This document shows, in pieces, positions 1-7,862 of a stretch of 64,000 nt of DNA. Source of the stretch: Phytopseudomonas dryadis (GTDB taxonomy: Bacteria > Pseudomonadota > Gammaproteobacteria > Pseudomonadales > Pseudomonadaceae). Numbering within the stretch: the stretch's first letter is position 1; each line of letters opens with the position of its first letter. Location: contig NZ_QJUM01000002.1 of assembly GCF_004327355.1 (NCBI RefSeq), forward strand, positions 186,001-250,000, in the 5' to 3' direction. Under the pieces are notes generated by a model. That model worked only from the letters and a program-made list of their open reading frames with translations. It did no database searches and was not told the origin of the DNA. A program made the position numbers and the translations under genes.

Positions 1-674
1 ACATCGTAGATATGCCTGACCAACGTCCGATCCCAGTCCTGATGCATGGCACCCGCTCGGTGTTGAGCATATCGACGCAAAAAAGAAATCACCTTCTCCG
101 CCAAGGTCTCCTCAACTGCCACACACTCGATTTGCCCCATAGGCTGGGAACATGACGCCAAACGCTCTACCAAGTAATCCAGGGGCTGGCGCGTAGTGGC
201 GAACTGTGGTCTACGAACCGTAAGCTCAAGGCTCAGGTAGGGTCTCAGGCTGGCGTCATGCCCATAGCGAGGTTGGTACTGCCATCGGGTAGCGAAATAG
301 CGATTCTGGTTACGGGCAATACGCTGCTGCGATTCCTCGACGAATCCCATGGACTCCAGCCGCCGTGCCACCTCCACCTTCAAATGGCTCAGATGCTTTT
401 TGATTGCGGAGGCGCCACCGAGGCTCGGCTCGTCCAACACAACCTTGAGATCCACATCTTCGGACATGCGCTCGATCAGGCCGTATGCCTTGGACAAGCT
501 GGTACCGCCGCAGAACACCAGATGGGTTGCGGGATACTCCATGCCCAGCAAGGCGCGCAAGGCATCCGTGACGTGGATATCCTTCTCCAGGATGCTGGCA
601 GTCAGCAGGCCGACATCGAGTTCAGCCAATACCGACTCGATCAGTTCGGACTGGTCAGGCGTGATGGCTTTCAT
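1..674 (-). CDS. abiEii: AbiEii-type nucleotidyltransferase toxin, partial (C-terminus beyond window start)
   Basis: Read on the minus strand from an ATG at 674, the frame stays open to the window edge, so about 224 N-terminal residues are visible. Residues 56-62 read GGTSLSK and residues 71-77 SEDVDLK, the GSx..DxD nucleotidyltransferase signature of the AbiEii/AbiGii (DUF1814, COG2253) family. These enzymes transfer nucleotides to tRNA or other targets and arrest growth, acting as the toxin of type IV toxin-antitoxin phage-defence pairs. The start overlaps the stop of the upstream antitoxin gene by 20 bp, the usual coupled order (antitoxin first). Family assignment is firm from the motifs. 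The missing C-terminal part prevents judging whether the gene is intact. Confidence 0.85.
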   Translation of the reverse strand, partial: MKAITPDQSELIESVLAELDVGLLTASILEKDIHVTDALRALLGMEYPATHLVFCGGTSLSKAYGLIERMSEDVDLKVVLDEPSLGGASAIKKHLSHLKVEVARRLESMGFVEESQQRIARNQNRYFATRWQYQPRYGHDASLRPYLSLELTVRRPQFATTRQPLDYLVERLASCSQPMGQIECVAVEETLAEKVISFLRRYAQHRAGAMHQDWDRTLVRHIYD

Positions 675-1062
675 AGGCTACCGTCTGCTTGCCGAAACCC
701 AGCTTGCGGGTAATCCGGCGGCGTCCGGTGTCCAGCACAATGCCAGCAGCCAGTTGCTGGGAAGTACCCGAGTTGTAATCGCGCACTGCCTGAGAAGGCT
801 TCACCTTGACACCAAGCTTTTGCAGAACCAGCGGTGCCAACACCTCGAGGGGTTGCACAGGGATGGGTTTGCCGGTCAACGCACTGGGCTTAGCTTTGGC
901 GAACACACCCAGCCCCAGCTTGACCAGCACACCTTCAGCAATGAGCTGCCTCAAGGCTCGGGAGAGCTGGGCCGGGCTGCCAAAACGAGCGAACTCGGAA
1001 CGCAGGAACACATTGTCCTTGCGCAACGCGATAGCCCTTTTCAAGCGTTCTTCGGTAATCAT
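655..1062 (-). CDS. abiEi: AbiEi-type (DUF6088) antitoxin / transcriptional regulator
   Basis: A 135-residue protein whose N-terminal half looks like a winged helix (residues about 5-60: 'FLRSEFARFGSPAQLSRALR', then a basic wing). The C-terminal half resembles the AbiEi/DUF6088 domain. In AbiE systems this protein neutralises the toxin indirectly and represses its own promoter. I chose the ATG at 1062 because an AGAGG ribosome site lies 4 bases upstream; a GTG at 1074 in the same frame is an alternative. The toxin gene overlaps its 3' end by 20 bp, so the two are translationally coupled. A 20-bp palindrome 26 bp upstream is a natural operator. Confidence 0.8.
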   Translation of the reverse strand: MITEERLKRAIALRKDNVFLRSEFARFGSPAQLSRALRQLIAEGVLVKLGLGVFAKAKPSALTGKPIPVQPLEVLAPLVLQKLGVKVKPSQAVRDYNSGTSQQLAAGIVLDTGRRRITRKLGFGKQTVAYESHHA

Positions 1063-1087
1063 GCTGCCTCTCACCTATCCATATAAA

Positions 1088-1107
1088 ATAAACAATATAT
1101 TGTTTAT
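1088..1107 (-). promoter_or_regulatory. 20-bp perfect palindrome, likely AbiEi operator
   Basis: The sequence ATAAACAATA is followed directly by its exact reverse complement. It lies 26 bp upstream of the chosen abiEi start in an AT-rich stretch likely to hold the promoter. AbiEi proteins are known to bind inverted repeats in their own promoters. The assignment here is inference from position and symmetry. Confidence 0.55.
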
Positions 1108-1380
1108 AAAAGGATTTTTATCACAAAACATGCTCATGACGTAGCAGAGTATACGCCACTCAAGATGCTGACTCCACCTGAACGCCATCGCAACCTCCAG
1201 AGTGTAAGGCGGGAGCAGCGCGTCCCAGTCATGCCGTTGTTGCTTTAGCTATTAATTGTTAGCAGGAGCGTCTTGGTGCGGAGTTCATAGGTGCGCACCA
1301 CTGAGTCATCTCGAGTGGTAGCATGTGGCACATTGCCAGCGGAGCTGGTCAGGACAATAATGAAGTGAAGGGATGTCGGT

Positions 1381-3288
1381 ATGATCAGAAGGTTCCGGCT
1401 GGAGCAGAAGTCTCATTACGAGAGGCTGGTGATTGCTCAGCGTTTGTCGGACATGCTTGAGAAGTTCCTGACTGGGAGGCTCGCTCCGCTCGCGATCGGC
1501 GCTGAACAGGGCGGTATCGAAGAATGGGATGACGTGGTCATCCTCCACTCCCCAGACTCCTTTGAGCATCTGCAGGTCAAACGCCAGGCCAGTGATTTTT
1601 GCACCAAGAATCCAGACAAGACCAAACACTCAGCCAAGGCATCCAAAGGTGCATCTGCCGACACTGAGCCTGCGGGCTCAGTCATAGACTCGGCATTCGC
1701 CAGCCTCGCTAAGCACGCCGGCTTGGGCACTTTCGATTCCCTCCCGGATCGTCAGTTTCGGTTGACCCTCGTCGGTGCACACCTGAAGATCAAAAAAGAC
1801 CTGACCGTCGACCATTTGGATGCCTTGTGCAAACTGTGTCGCCAAGACGGACTTGACTTGGACGAACTTGCCAATCGCAAGGACGGCCCCACCGAACGAA
1901 CCTATCTTTGGCTCACGACTTGGTGTGGGTTCAAAGATTGGAATCAGATCAGGGACACCTTGTGTCGAGTCACCATAGTCTGTGTAGGCAACGATGCGAC
2001 CCTGGAGCAACGCTCCGTTGAATCTCTCGGCCGGCACTTTACCGATCCGAAACGGACGCTTGAACGCCTGATAACGTACATCACTGGCGAGACATCTGAC
2101 GTGTCAGCTTTGGGCTGCCATGCGGTAGTCCGAGAGCTCAAGGACGAGCTTCGCCCAGATATCGAAACCTGGGCTCAGTATCTGTTAGGCGACGAAGTTC
2201 TGCCGGCCGGCAGGTCATGGTCGTTCGCAGGGACTCATGACCTTGGTGGGGTGGCTCCCCGATCCGCGCAGGGGGTTGTGGAGCACATGTGGAGTAGTGA
2301 GCCTGGAAACCGGAAGCTCAGGATATACGCCCCATACATGCCCTCCATCGGAGCAAATCTCACTCTTCCAGCAGCAATACTGCGCATGGCTTTACACCTG
2401 CCTAATGGCAGTCAGAGTCTGATGCTAGGCGAACCAACATGGCGCGGTAGCGTCGGTCATGAAGTCGGGTACACGCTCGGTTGTGCAGAGAGCGACCTGA
2501 ATAATCTCCCGTGGCTCGAAAACCCTGAGCGTCTTGCGTGCGCACTGGATCATGAATTCAAGACACAAGGCGCGGCCCGAGCGGAAGCTGAGGCGCTCGC
2601 AAGCGCCATGGACGACTTAGTGTGGCAGCGCCTTATTCAAGGCGTCTCTGAAAAGCTTACCGCCATTACAGATCCTGCCCTCGCTGACGCCATGGAAACG
2701 GTTTGGCTGGAATGGTTGGACGGGTTCGCCGATAATCCCGAGAGCCGCCGAAAATTTCTGGATCAGCTTCTGTACCCGGAAACGGAAGGGAAAAATGCGA
2801 AGCACGCACTTCGCCTTGGCCCTCGCACTTTGGATCTGCTGGTCACCGCAGTTGAAACCCTGTTGCTGGTTGCGGTGGGGGTCGGTGGAAACGGCACCGA
2901 CTGGGCGTCCTTCCCGGATTGTGGGCAGGTGCTGAGCATCGCACTTAAGTACTGGTCTGGCCCCGCTGGCTGCGCTCCAGAAGTCCGTGAGCTGTCTGAC
3001 GATTCTTTGATGACGGTTATCGGCCCTTCCCCTGCCCCGGTCGTAATCTTGTCAGGCGTGAGCACCTCCCCCTCAGAGCTATTGAACATGGGGATGGCTG
3101 ACGACGCCGAAACGGCTACCAGTATGGCGGCCGAGCGCCAGCCGCACCTGCTCGTCACGCGGTCTGGGGCGTTTAATCATCTGCGTAGGGGGAGTCTGGC
3201 CTCTGTGCGCCAACACTTCACTAAACAATGGCAAGATCGACTGCTAGCCCGCGAGTCAGCCATCGAGAAGAACGCGAAAGGACTCTGA
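1381..3288 (+). CDS. lmuA: Lamassu/ABC-3C effector: predicted PD-(D/E)xK (Cap4/DUF4297-like) nuclease
   Basis: A 635-residue protein that opens a tight three-gene operon. Residues about 42-62 carry a DD-V then L-QVKR pattern, the D...QxK core of a PD-(D/E)xK nuclease as in the DUF4297/Cap4 domains of Lamassu LmuA proteins. The long remainder has no motif I recognise and would be the part that talks to the partner ATPase. The chosen ATG follows a GAAGGGA ribosome site. The next gene begins one base after the stop, and the third overlaps the second, giving the order effector, middle component, SMC-like ATPase. That order is the main support for the Lamassu / ABC-three-component call. Role by family: DNA cleavage leading to abortive infection or plasmid loss once the ATPase senses foreign DNA. 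Confidence 0.7.
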   Translation: MIRRFRLEQKSHYERLVIAQRLSDMLEKFLTGRLAPLAIGAEQGGIEEWDDVVILHSPDSFEHLQVKRQASDFCTKNPDKTKHSAKASKGASADTEPAGSVIDSAFASLAKHAGLGTFDSLPDRQFRLTLVGAHLKIKKDLTVDHLDALCKLCRQDGLDLDELANRKDGPTERTYLWLTTWCGFKDWNQIRDTLCRVTIVCVGNDATLEQRSVESLGRHFTDPKRTLERLITYITGETSDVSALGCHAVVRELKDELRPDIETWAQYLLGDEVLPAGRSWSFAGTHDLGGVAPRSAQGVVEHMWSSEPGNRKLRIYAPYMPSIGANLTLPAAILRMALHLPNGSQSLMLGEPTWRGSVGHEVGYTLGCAESDLNNLPWLENPERLACALDHEFKTQGAARAEAEALASAMDDLVWQRLIQGVSEKLTAITDPALADAMETVWLEWLDGFADNPESRRKFLDQLLYPETEGKNAKHALRLGPRTLDLLVTAVETLLLVAVGVGGNGTDWASFPDCGQVLSIALKYWSGPAGCAPEVRELSDDSLMTVIGPSPAPVVILSGVSTSPSELLNMGMADDAETATSMAAERQPHLLVTRSGAFNHLRRGSLASVRQHFTKQWQDRLLARESAIEKNAKGL

Positions 3289-3289
3289 A

Positions 3290-3889
3290 ATGCTAACAAT
3301 CCCGGAGATGGTTGCAGCCATCTCGAAGCGTGCTGAAGGTCGCTATGAAGTTTCCTTGTCTGATACGTTTGAACTAGCGTCGCCGTCGATTGAGATCGAC
3401 TCTACTACGGTGCAGCTCAAACGGGTCAATCAGGAAGGTGCAGGCTGGCGGACTGTGTTGATTGCAGCCTTTCCCTTCGATTCGGCAAAAATCCAAGGCG
3501 CATTTCGGTGGGCAGCGGATGTTCGTGACATGCTTGCGGAGCCGCAAACAGCCGACCTCTATATGTTCATGCTCATCGAAGGCATTGCGTCAGAAGACGC
3601 AGCTCGCCTCGAGACGGACGATCGCTTCTGCAGAAAGGTAGTGGTCAGAGGGCAGGAAGATATCGACTCCTTTCTAGACCGTAGTTTCTTGGCGACTCTT
3701 TCCCCCGCCGGTAGCTCAGACAATATCAGCGATCCACTGCTAGCGTCCCTGGGCTCGCTGGGCCTGGCACATTCCTGGGCGGTGCCGCATCTTGAGACGT
3801 GGCGAGAATTACTGCTGTCTGGAAAATCAGGCGGTGACATCGCTGAAGCCCTGAAGGTTGCGGCGTTTGGTGACGAGGACTCCCAATGA
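3290..3889 (+). CDS. Lamassu/ABC-3C middle component (small partner protein)
   Basis: A 199-residue protein between the nuclease and SMC-like genes. It starts one base after the nuclease stop, and its own stop overlaps the next start as ATGA, so the three are almost certainly co-translated. It has no signal peptide, membrane segment or catalytic motif that I can see; the composition is acidic and mostly helical. In the Lamassu (LmuC, also DdmB) and ABC-three-component layouts a ~200-residue 'middle component' in this position bridges effector and ATPase. I assign it by position and size only. The sequence itself is not recognised. Confidence 0.6.
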   Translation: MLTIPEMVAAISKRAEGRYEVSLSDTFELASPSIEIDSTTVQLKRVNQEGAGWRTVLIAAFPFDSAKIQGAFRWAADVRDMLAEPQTADLYMFMLIEGIASEDAARLETDDRFCRKVVVRGQEDIDSFLDRSFLATLSPAGSSDNISDPLLASLGSLGLAHSWAVPHLETWRELLLSGKSGGDIAEALKVAAFGDEDSQ

Positions 3890-6876
3890 AACAGCTGAAG
3901 TCCATTACCCTATCCAACATCCGCAGGTTTGGCGCTGATACCACGATTGAGCTTAGCCGCGGTGCAACCATTCTCTTGGCCCCCAATGGCACCGGAAAGA
4001 CGGCGATCTTCGAAGCCATCGAGTTCGGTCTCACCGGCAAGATTTCCCGACTCGGCGAAAATCTTTCACCAATCATTCGAGACACTCAAACCATGGCCCG
4101 AGTGAGCCTGGATTTCGGTGATGTGCAAGCCTCTGCTCAGGTGAGCAATATTGGTGATGTTGAAAGAACGGGCGACCTCAGCCCTCTTTTTCCAGATACA
4201 AACCCTGAGGACATTCCGTTTCTGCTGAGGCTTACCCATCTGCTTGATCAGCGAGAAGGGGAATGGCTGGTAAAGGCGGATGCCAAAGTTGCGGGCTCTC
4301 AGCTGGCACGGTTGCCGATTGGCAAGGATGGCACCCAGGTGAGTTCTGCCCTTGGCGGCATTCGCCGCGCGCTCACTGAGCAACTGAAACAAGCCAAGAG
4401 CACACTCGAAACACTTGAAGCAGAATTTGGTGAATGGCAAAGCTTGACCCTTGACCGGGATCTGGCAGCTTCTCAGTCTCAAGGCGCACTTCGTAGTAAA
4501 GAAAACATCGCTGAATCCATTTCGGACATCGCGCGCCAGGCGCAGAGTTTCGAGCAGTTGCCCGCAGGCCTACTGGTGCCGCCGCAGGGCCTGGATGGCT
4601 TGGAAACGGCGCACGATGCATTGGAGCAATTGGTACAAGCCAAGCTAAACCGACTTCGTGATCAGATCACGGCGCTGGCTGAGGTTGACGGGCTCATAGG
4701 CCGGTTCGTTTCTGAGCAAGCACGTTCAGAGCAGCTTGGTAATGGTCTGGTAGCTGTTACGCAGGAGCTTGTACAGAAGAAACAGGATCGCGCCCTAGTA
4801 GCTGCCCGTCATGAGAGACTCCTGCTGGAGTTGGTCACTGCAGAAGGTGAGCGTGATGCCATCGCTCAGCAGCTCAATCGGCACGTAAATGAGACCCAGG
4901 CCAAAGAGGCTGTCGATCAACGCAAGCAGCTACTGGAGACCGCTGACAAGGCTTTGACCAGCGCTGAGTCTCAGGCTTCCACGTTGCGTAGTGAGTATGA
5001 ACGCAACGAGCAGCTCGGCGTCCAACATGACCTCATCAACAGGCAACGCAAGGCGTTGCTACAAATAGACGCTGACCTTCTCACCGCTCATCAACTCTTG
5101 GAGCGCTGGGAGCAGACGCTTCAGCACGTTGCAGATGTTACGGGCTCCATACGTGGTGAAGAGGCGCAAGAGGATGTCCTTCAAGAAAGGCTCCAAGCCG
5201 CGATTTCGTCAAGGGTATCCGCTGAAGCTGAGGAGCTGGCCGCGAAGAGCCATCACGAGACTTTGATATCGGCCGCTGATTCGATACGGCAAGCCGTGGC
5301 GTCCATCGCGGCCCACCTGCCAAGCGATCGCGGTGACTGCCCCTTATGTGGTGAAGAGCACGGAGCAGCAGGCCTTCATGAACGTGTTGCCAAGGCTTTG
5401 GAGGCTATCGACCCTAATGTTGTCGACGCCGAACGACGCGTCAAGAAAGCAACTGATGCTTTGCGTGAATGCAAAGAGGCGGTAACACATACCGAAGCAG
5501 AATTGAGGGCATGCAAGGGTAGGATTGTTGAACTGGAATTCCAGCAGGCGGGCCTGACAGCAGACATCAAAGATCTCAGAACCAACATCCTGCTCGACGG
5601 CGATACACTACCTCTCGCGAAAGAGTCGATCCGACGCCGCGAAGATGCAAATGCTTCAGCCAAGCTCCAACTCGATGAGAAGCAGCGCAATCTTGCGGCC
5701 CCACCAGCCCCCGAAGTCTTTGATCAGACCAAAAACGCCTACGATTCGGCTGTTCGTGCACTGGACTCCGCCCGACAGGGCCGGTCAGAGGCCAGCAGCA
5801 AGCTTGAGCAGGCAACCGCAGCATTGGCAGCGATCACTGCAGACGCTCCGCCAGCACAAACTCTGCAGGAGTTGTCTTTGGCGCAAAACCAAAATGCCAG
5901 CCAGATCGCCGACCTGAGCGCCAAGCTGACGACCGAGCAATCCGCCTTGGATCGGCAGCAGGTTCAACTGACCGAAGTGATGAGTAGGATATCTGATCTG
6001 GAAAAACACCTATCCGATGTCCAATCTCGACTTGCTACTGTCCGAGCGTCCTGGCGCCAGCTATCATTCCCCGGCGATCCAACTGCCGAGGTTGCGAGCA
6101 GTCGAGAAGCTCAGTTGCAGTCCGCCGTCACCGAGCTGGCTCGACACTCAGAAACGCTACAAACTATCAAAATCGAGATTGGTGCCTGGAGCAAATTGGA
6201 GCAGGCGCGTCTCGCTCAGAGTCTCCTGGATCGTCGTCGCGGCGAGTTGTCGGAGGATGAGTTCACCGCCTATCTTCGTCAACGGGTAGAGAAAGAACAA
6301 TCGGGCCAGAAGCGTCTATCGCTGCTATCCGATGCGATGGACACGTTCAATCAGTACCTATCCTCCGAAATCGCTAATGTTCAAAAACACGTACTCGCCG
6401 TAGTACCGCGCTGGCAGGCGCTCTTGAAGCGAGTGGTTAGAGAGCAGCGTTTTACCGGGACGAATCTGGATTTTCGCAGCCTCTATAGAAAGGAGCGTGC
6501 TGAAGTGTCAGTGCCGCTCCATGGGGAATTAGTCCCGGTACCGGCGATAGCCAGTGAGGCTCAGCTGACGGATTTGCAGCTAACTTTCCTGCTGTCAATG
6601 GCGCTGGATCATCAGTGGTCCTCCTGGCGCGGCCTGCTTCTAGACGACCCAACCCAGCATCATGACTTGGTACATGCAGCGTCGGTATTCGATGTACTTC
6701 GTGATTACATCGTCGATCATGATTTCCAGGTCGTGATTGCAACCCATGACGCTCTTCAAGCCCGTTACTTCATGCGGAAGCTACAAAACGACGGAATCGA
6801 ATCACGCATATGGTCACTCGCCCCAACCCCTAATGGCGTTACAGCCTCAGAAAGCCCGTGGCCGGGCAGAAACTAG
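3886..6876 (+). CDS. lmuB: Lamassu/ABC-3C SMC/Rad50-like ATPase
   Basis: A 996-residue protein with split ABC-ATPase halves at the two ends and a long coiled coil between. Walker A is APNGTGKT at residues 32-39. A zinc-hook-like CPLC (residues 485-488) sits at the coiled-coil midpoint. Walker B with the DDPTQ sequence has D920 and D921, followed by an H-loop 'ATHD'. The ABC signature is degenerate, as often in Lamassu LmuB. The protein should bind DNA ends or unusual DNA, dimerise through the hook and release or activate the nuclease. The ATG overlaps the upstream stop by 4 bp. Other SMC-like defence ATPases (Wadjet, Septu relatives) are alternatives, but neither partner fits those systems. 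Confidence 0.8.
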   Translation: MKQLKSITLSNIRRFGADTTIELSRGATILLAPNGTGKTAIFEAIEFGLTGKISRLGENLSPIIRDTQTMARVSLDFGDVQASAQVSNIGDVERTGDLSPLFPDTNPEDIPFLLRLTHLLDQREGEWLVKADAKVAGSQLARLPIGKDGTQVSSALGGIRRALTEQLKQAKSTLETLEAEFGEWQSLTLDRDLAASQSQGALRSKENIAESISDIARQAQSFEQLPAGLLVPPQGLDGLETAHDALEQLVQAKLNRLRDQITALAEVDGLIGRFVSEQARSEQLGNGLVAVTQELVQKKQDRALVAARHERLLLELVTAEGERDAIAQQLNRHVNETQAKEAVDQRKQLLETADKALTSAESQASTLRSEYERNEQLGVQHDLINRQRKALLQIDADLLTAHQLLERWEQTLQHVADVTGSIRGEEAQEDVLQERLQAAISSRVSAEAEELAAKSHHETLISAADSIRQAVASIAAHLPSDRGDCPLCGEEHGAAGLHERVAKALEAIDPNVVDAERRVKKATDALRECKEAVTHTEAELRACKGRIVELEFQQAGLTADIKDLRTNILLDGDTLPLAKESIRRREDANASAKLQLDEKQRNLAAPPAPEVFDQTKNAYDSAVRALDSARQGRSEASSKLEQATAALAAITADAPPAQTLQELSLAQNQNASQIADLSAKLTTEQSALDRQQVQLTEVMSRISDLEKHLSDVQSRLATVRASWRQLSFPGDPTAEVASSREAQLQSAVTELARHSETLQTIKIEIGAWSKLEQARLAQSLLDRRRGELSEDEFTAYLRQRVEKEQSGQKRLSLLSDAMDTFNQYLSSEIANVQKHVLAVVPRWQALLKRVVREQRFTGTNLDFRSLYRKERAEVSVPLHGELVPVPAIASEAQLTDLQLTFLLSMALDHQWSSWRGLLLDDPTQHHDLVHAASVFDVLRDYIVDHDFQVVIATHDALQARYFMRKLQNDGIESRIWSLAPTPNGVTASESPWPGRN

Positions 6877-7003
6877 TTAGCGATGAGTCGGTAGTCAGCG
6901 TGCTGAGCCGTCAGTCCCTTGAGCACGAACAATCATTGCAGCAAAAACACCGGTGGGGCAAAAAGTGGGGCAAAAATCGGAAACCCTCAAAAACCACCAG
7001 GCA

Positions 7004-7038
7004 TAAAAAAATCCAGCCACCGCTAAGTGACTGGATTT
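7004..7038 (-). terminator. Hairpin terminator after tRNA-Pro
   Basis: AAATCCAG at 7009-7016 pairs with CTGGATTT at 7031-7038, with inner CAC/GTG pairs. On the minus strand the hairpin is followed by a run of T (A on the plus strand, 7004-7010). It lies 13 bases beyond the tRNA-Pro 3' end. Confidence 0.7.
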
Positions 7039-7051
7039 CTTGAGGTTTTTT

Positions 7052-7128
7052 TGGTCGGGACGGAGTGATTCGAACACTCGACCCCTTGCACCCCATGCAA
7101 GTGCGCTACCGGGCTGCGCTACGCCCCG
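7052..7128 (-). tRNA. tRNA-Pro: tRNA-Pro (anticodon GGG)
   Basis: A 77-base minus-strand cloverleaf with the CCA end encoded. The acceptor CGGGGCG pairs with CGTCCCG, the anticodon stem CTTGC/GCAAG encloses a loop with GGG, and the T arm GAGTG/CACTC carries TTCGAAT. The gene reads proline codon CCC. It borders the defence genes on its 3' side, the side where site-specific integrases usually insert islands. Confidence 0.96.
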
Positions 7129-7219
7129 ACGGTGTTGCTGGTGCCTGCGGCGTTAGCCGAAAGCGGGAGGAACTATATACTAAGCGTCTGAATTACGGAA
7201 GATTTTTCTTCGATAAAAT

Positions 7220-7576
7220 TCATTTGCGCAGTACATGCAGGACGTCTTCCAGCTCGGCGATCATCTGCTTGATGAGTTGCTTGTACTGGGTGGTGTCGTC
7301 CTTGGCTTCGTCGCCGGACAGGCGCTGACGCGCGCCGCCGATGGTGAAGCCCTGGTCGTACAGCAGTGCGCGGATCTGCCGGATCATCAGCACGTCTTGG
7401 CGCTGATAATAACGACGGTTGCCGCGACGCTTGACCGGGTTGAGCTGAGGAAACTCCTGCTCCCAGTATCGAAGCACATGCGGCTTGACCGCACAGAGTT
7501 CACTGACCTCGCCGATCGTGAAATACCGTTTGCCGGGTATGGCAGGTAGTTCGTCGTTATGACTTGGTTCCAGCAT
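7220..7576 (-). CDS. MerR-family transcriptional regulator (ihfA-linked)
   Basis: A 118-residue protein with an N-terminal MerR helix-turn-helix: '[11 protein letters not shown]' at about residues 18-28, then '[11 protein letters not shown]' and a wing rich in Arg, Asn and Tyr. A short helical tail follows and no cysteine-rich sensor domain, so it is not a metal-type MerR. Its start lies inside the end of ihfA (20-bp overlap), placing it last in the thrS-infC-rpmI-rplT-pheST-ihfA transcription block, where Pseudomonas genomes regularly carry such a gene. Target and signal are unknown. Confidence 0.85.
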   Translation of the reverse strand: MLEPSHNDELPAIPGKRYFTIGEVSELCAVKPHVLRYWEQEFPQLNPVKRRGNRRYYQRQDVLMIRQIRALLYDQGFTIGGARQRLSGDEAKDDTTQYKQLIKQMIAELEDVLHVLRK

Positions 7577-7859
7577 AAGCCTCGACCCTGGCTTTAAGTT
7601 TCTGGCCGGGACGGAAGGTCACCACACGGCGGGCCGTGATGGGAATTTCCTCCCCCGTTTTTGGATTACGACCGGGGCGCTGACGCTTGTCGCGCAGATC
7701 GAAGTTGCCGAAGCCTGAGAGTTTTACCTGCTCATTGAGTTCCAAAGCCTGGCGGATTTCTTCGAAGAAAAGCTCCACCAGCTCTTTGGCTTCCCGTTTA
7801 TTCAGGCCTAGCTCTTCATACAGACGTTCGGCCATTTCAGCTTTCGTCAGAGCCCCCAT
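7557..7859 (-). CDS. ihfA: Integration host factor subunit alpha
   Basis: A 100-residue HU/IHF-family DNA-bending protein, the usual length for IhfA. It begins [13 protein letters not shown], and the DNA-binding beta-arm region carries the [12 protein letters not shown] signature around residues 63-74. With IhfB it forms the heterodimer that bends DNA at specific sites, helping sigma-54 promoters, recombination and nucleoid structure. It starts 3 bases after the pheT stop, the conserved pheST-ihfA arrangement in gammaproteobacteria. IHF is relevant here because a cluster further right carries candidate sigma-54 promoters. Confidence 0.97.
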   Translation of the reverse strand: MGALTKAEMAERLYEELGLNKREAKELVELFFEEIRQALELNEQVKLSGFGNFDLRDKRQRPGRNPKTGEEIPITARRVVTFRPGQKLKARVEAYAGTKS

Positions 7860-7862
7860 ACG

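Noticed and set aside
6877..7050. Integrase remnant next to tRNA-Pro
   Set aside because: The stretch has short open frames only and no tyrosine-recombinase motif, so I could not support it.
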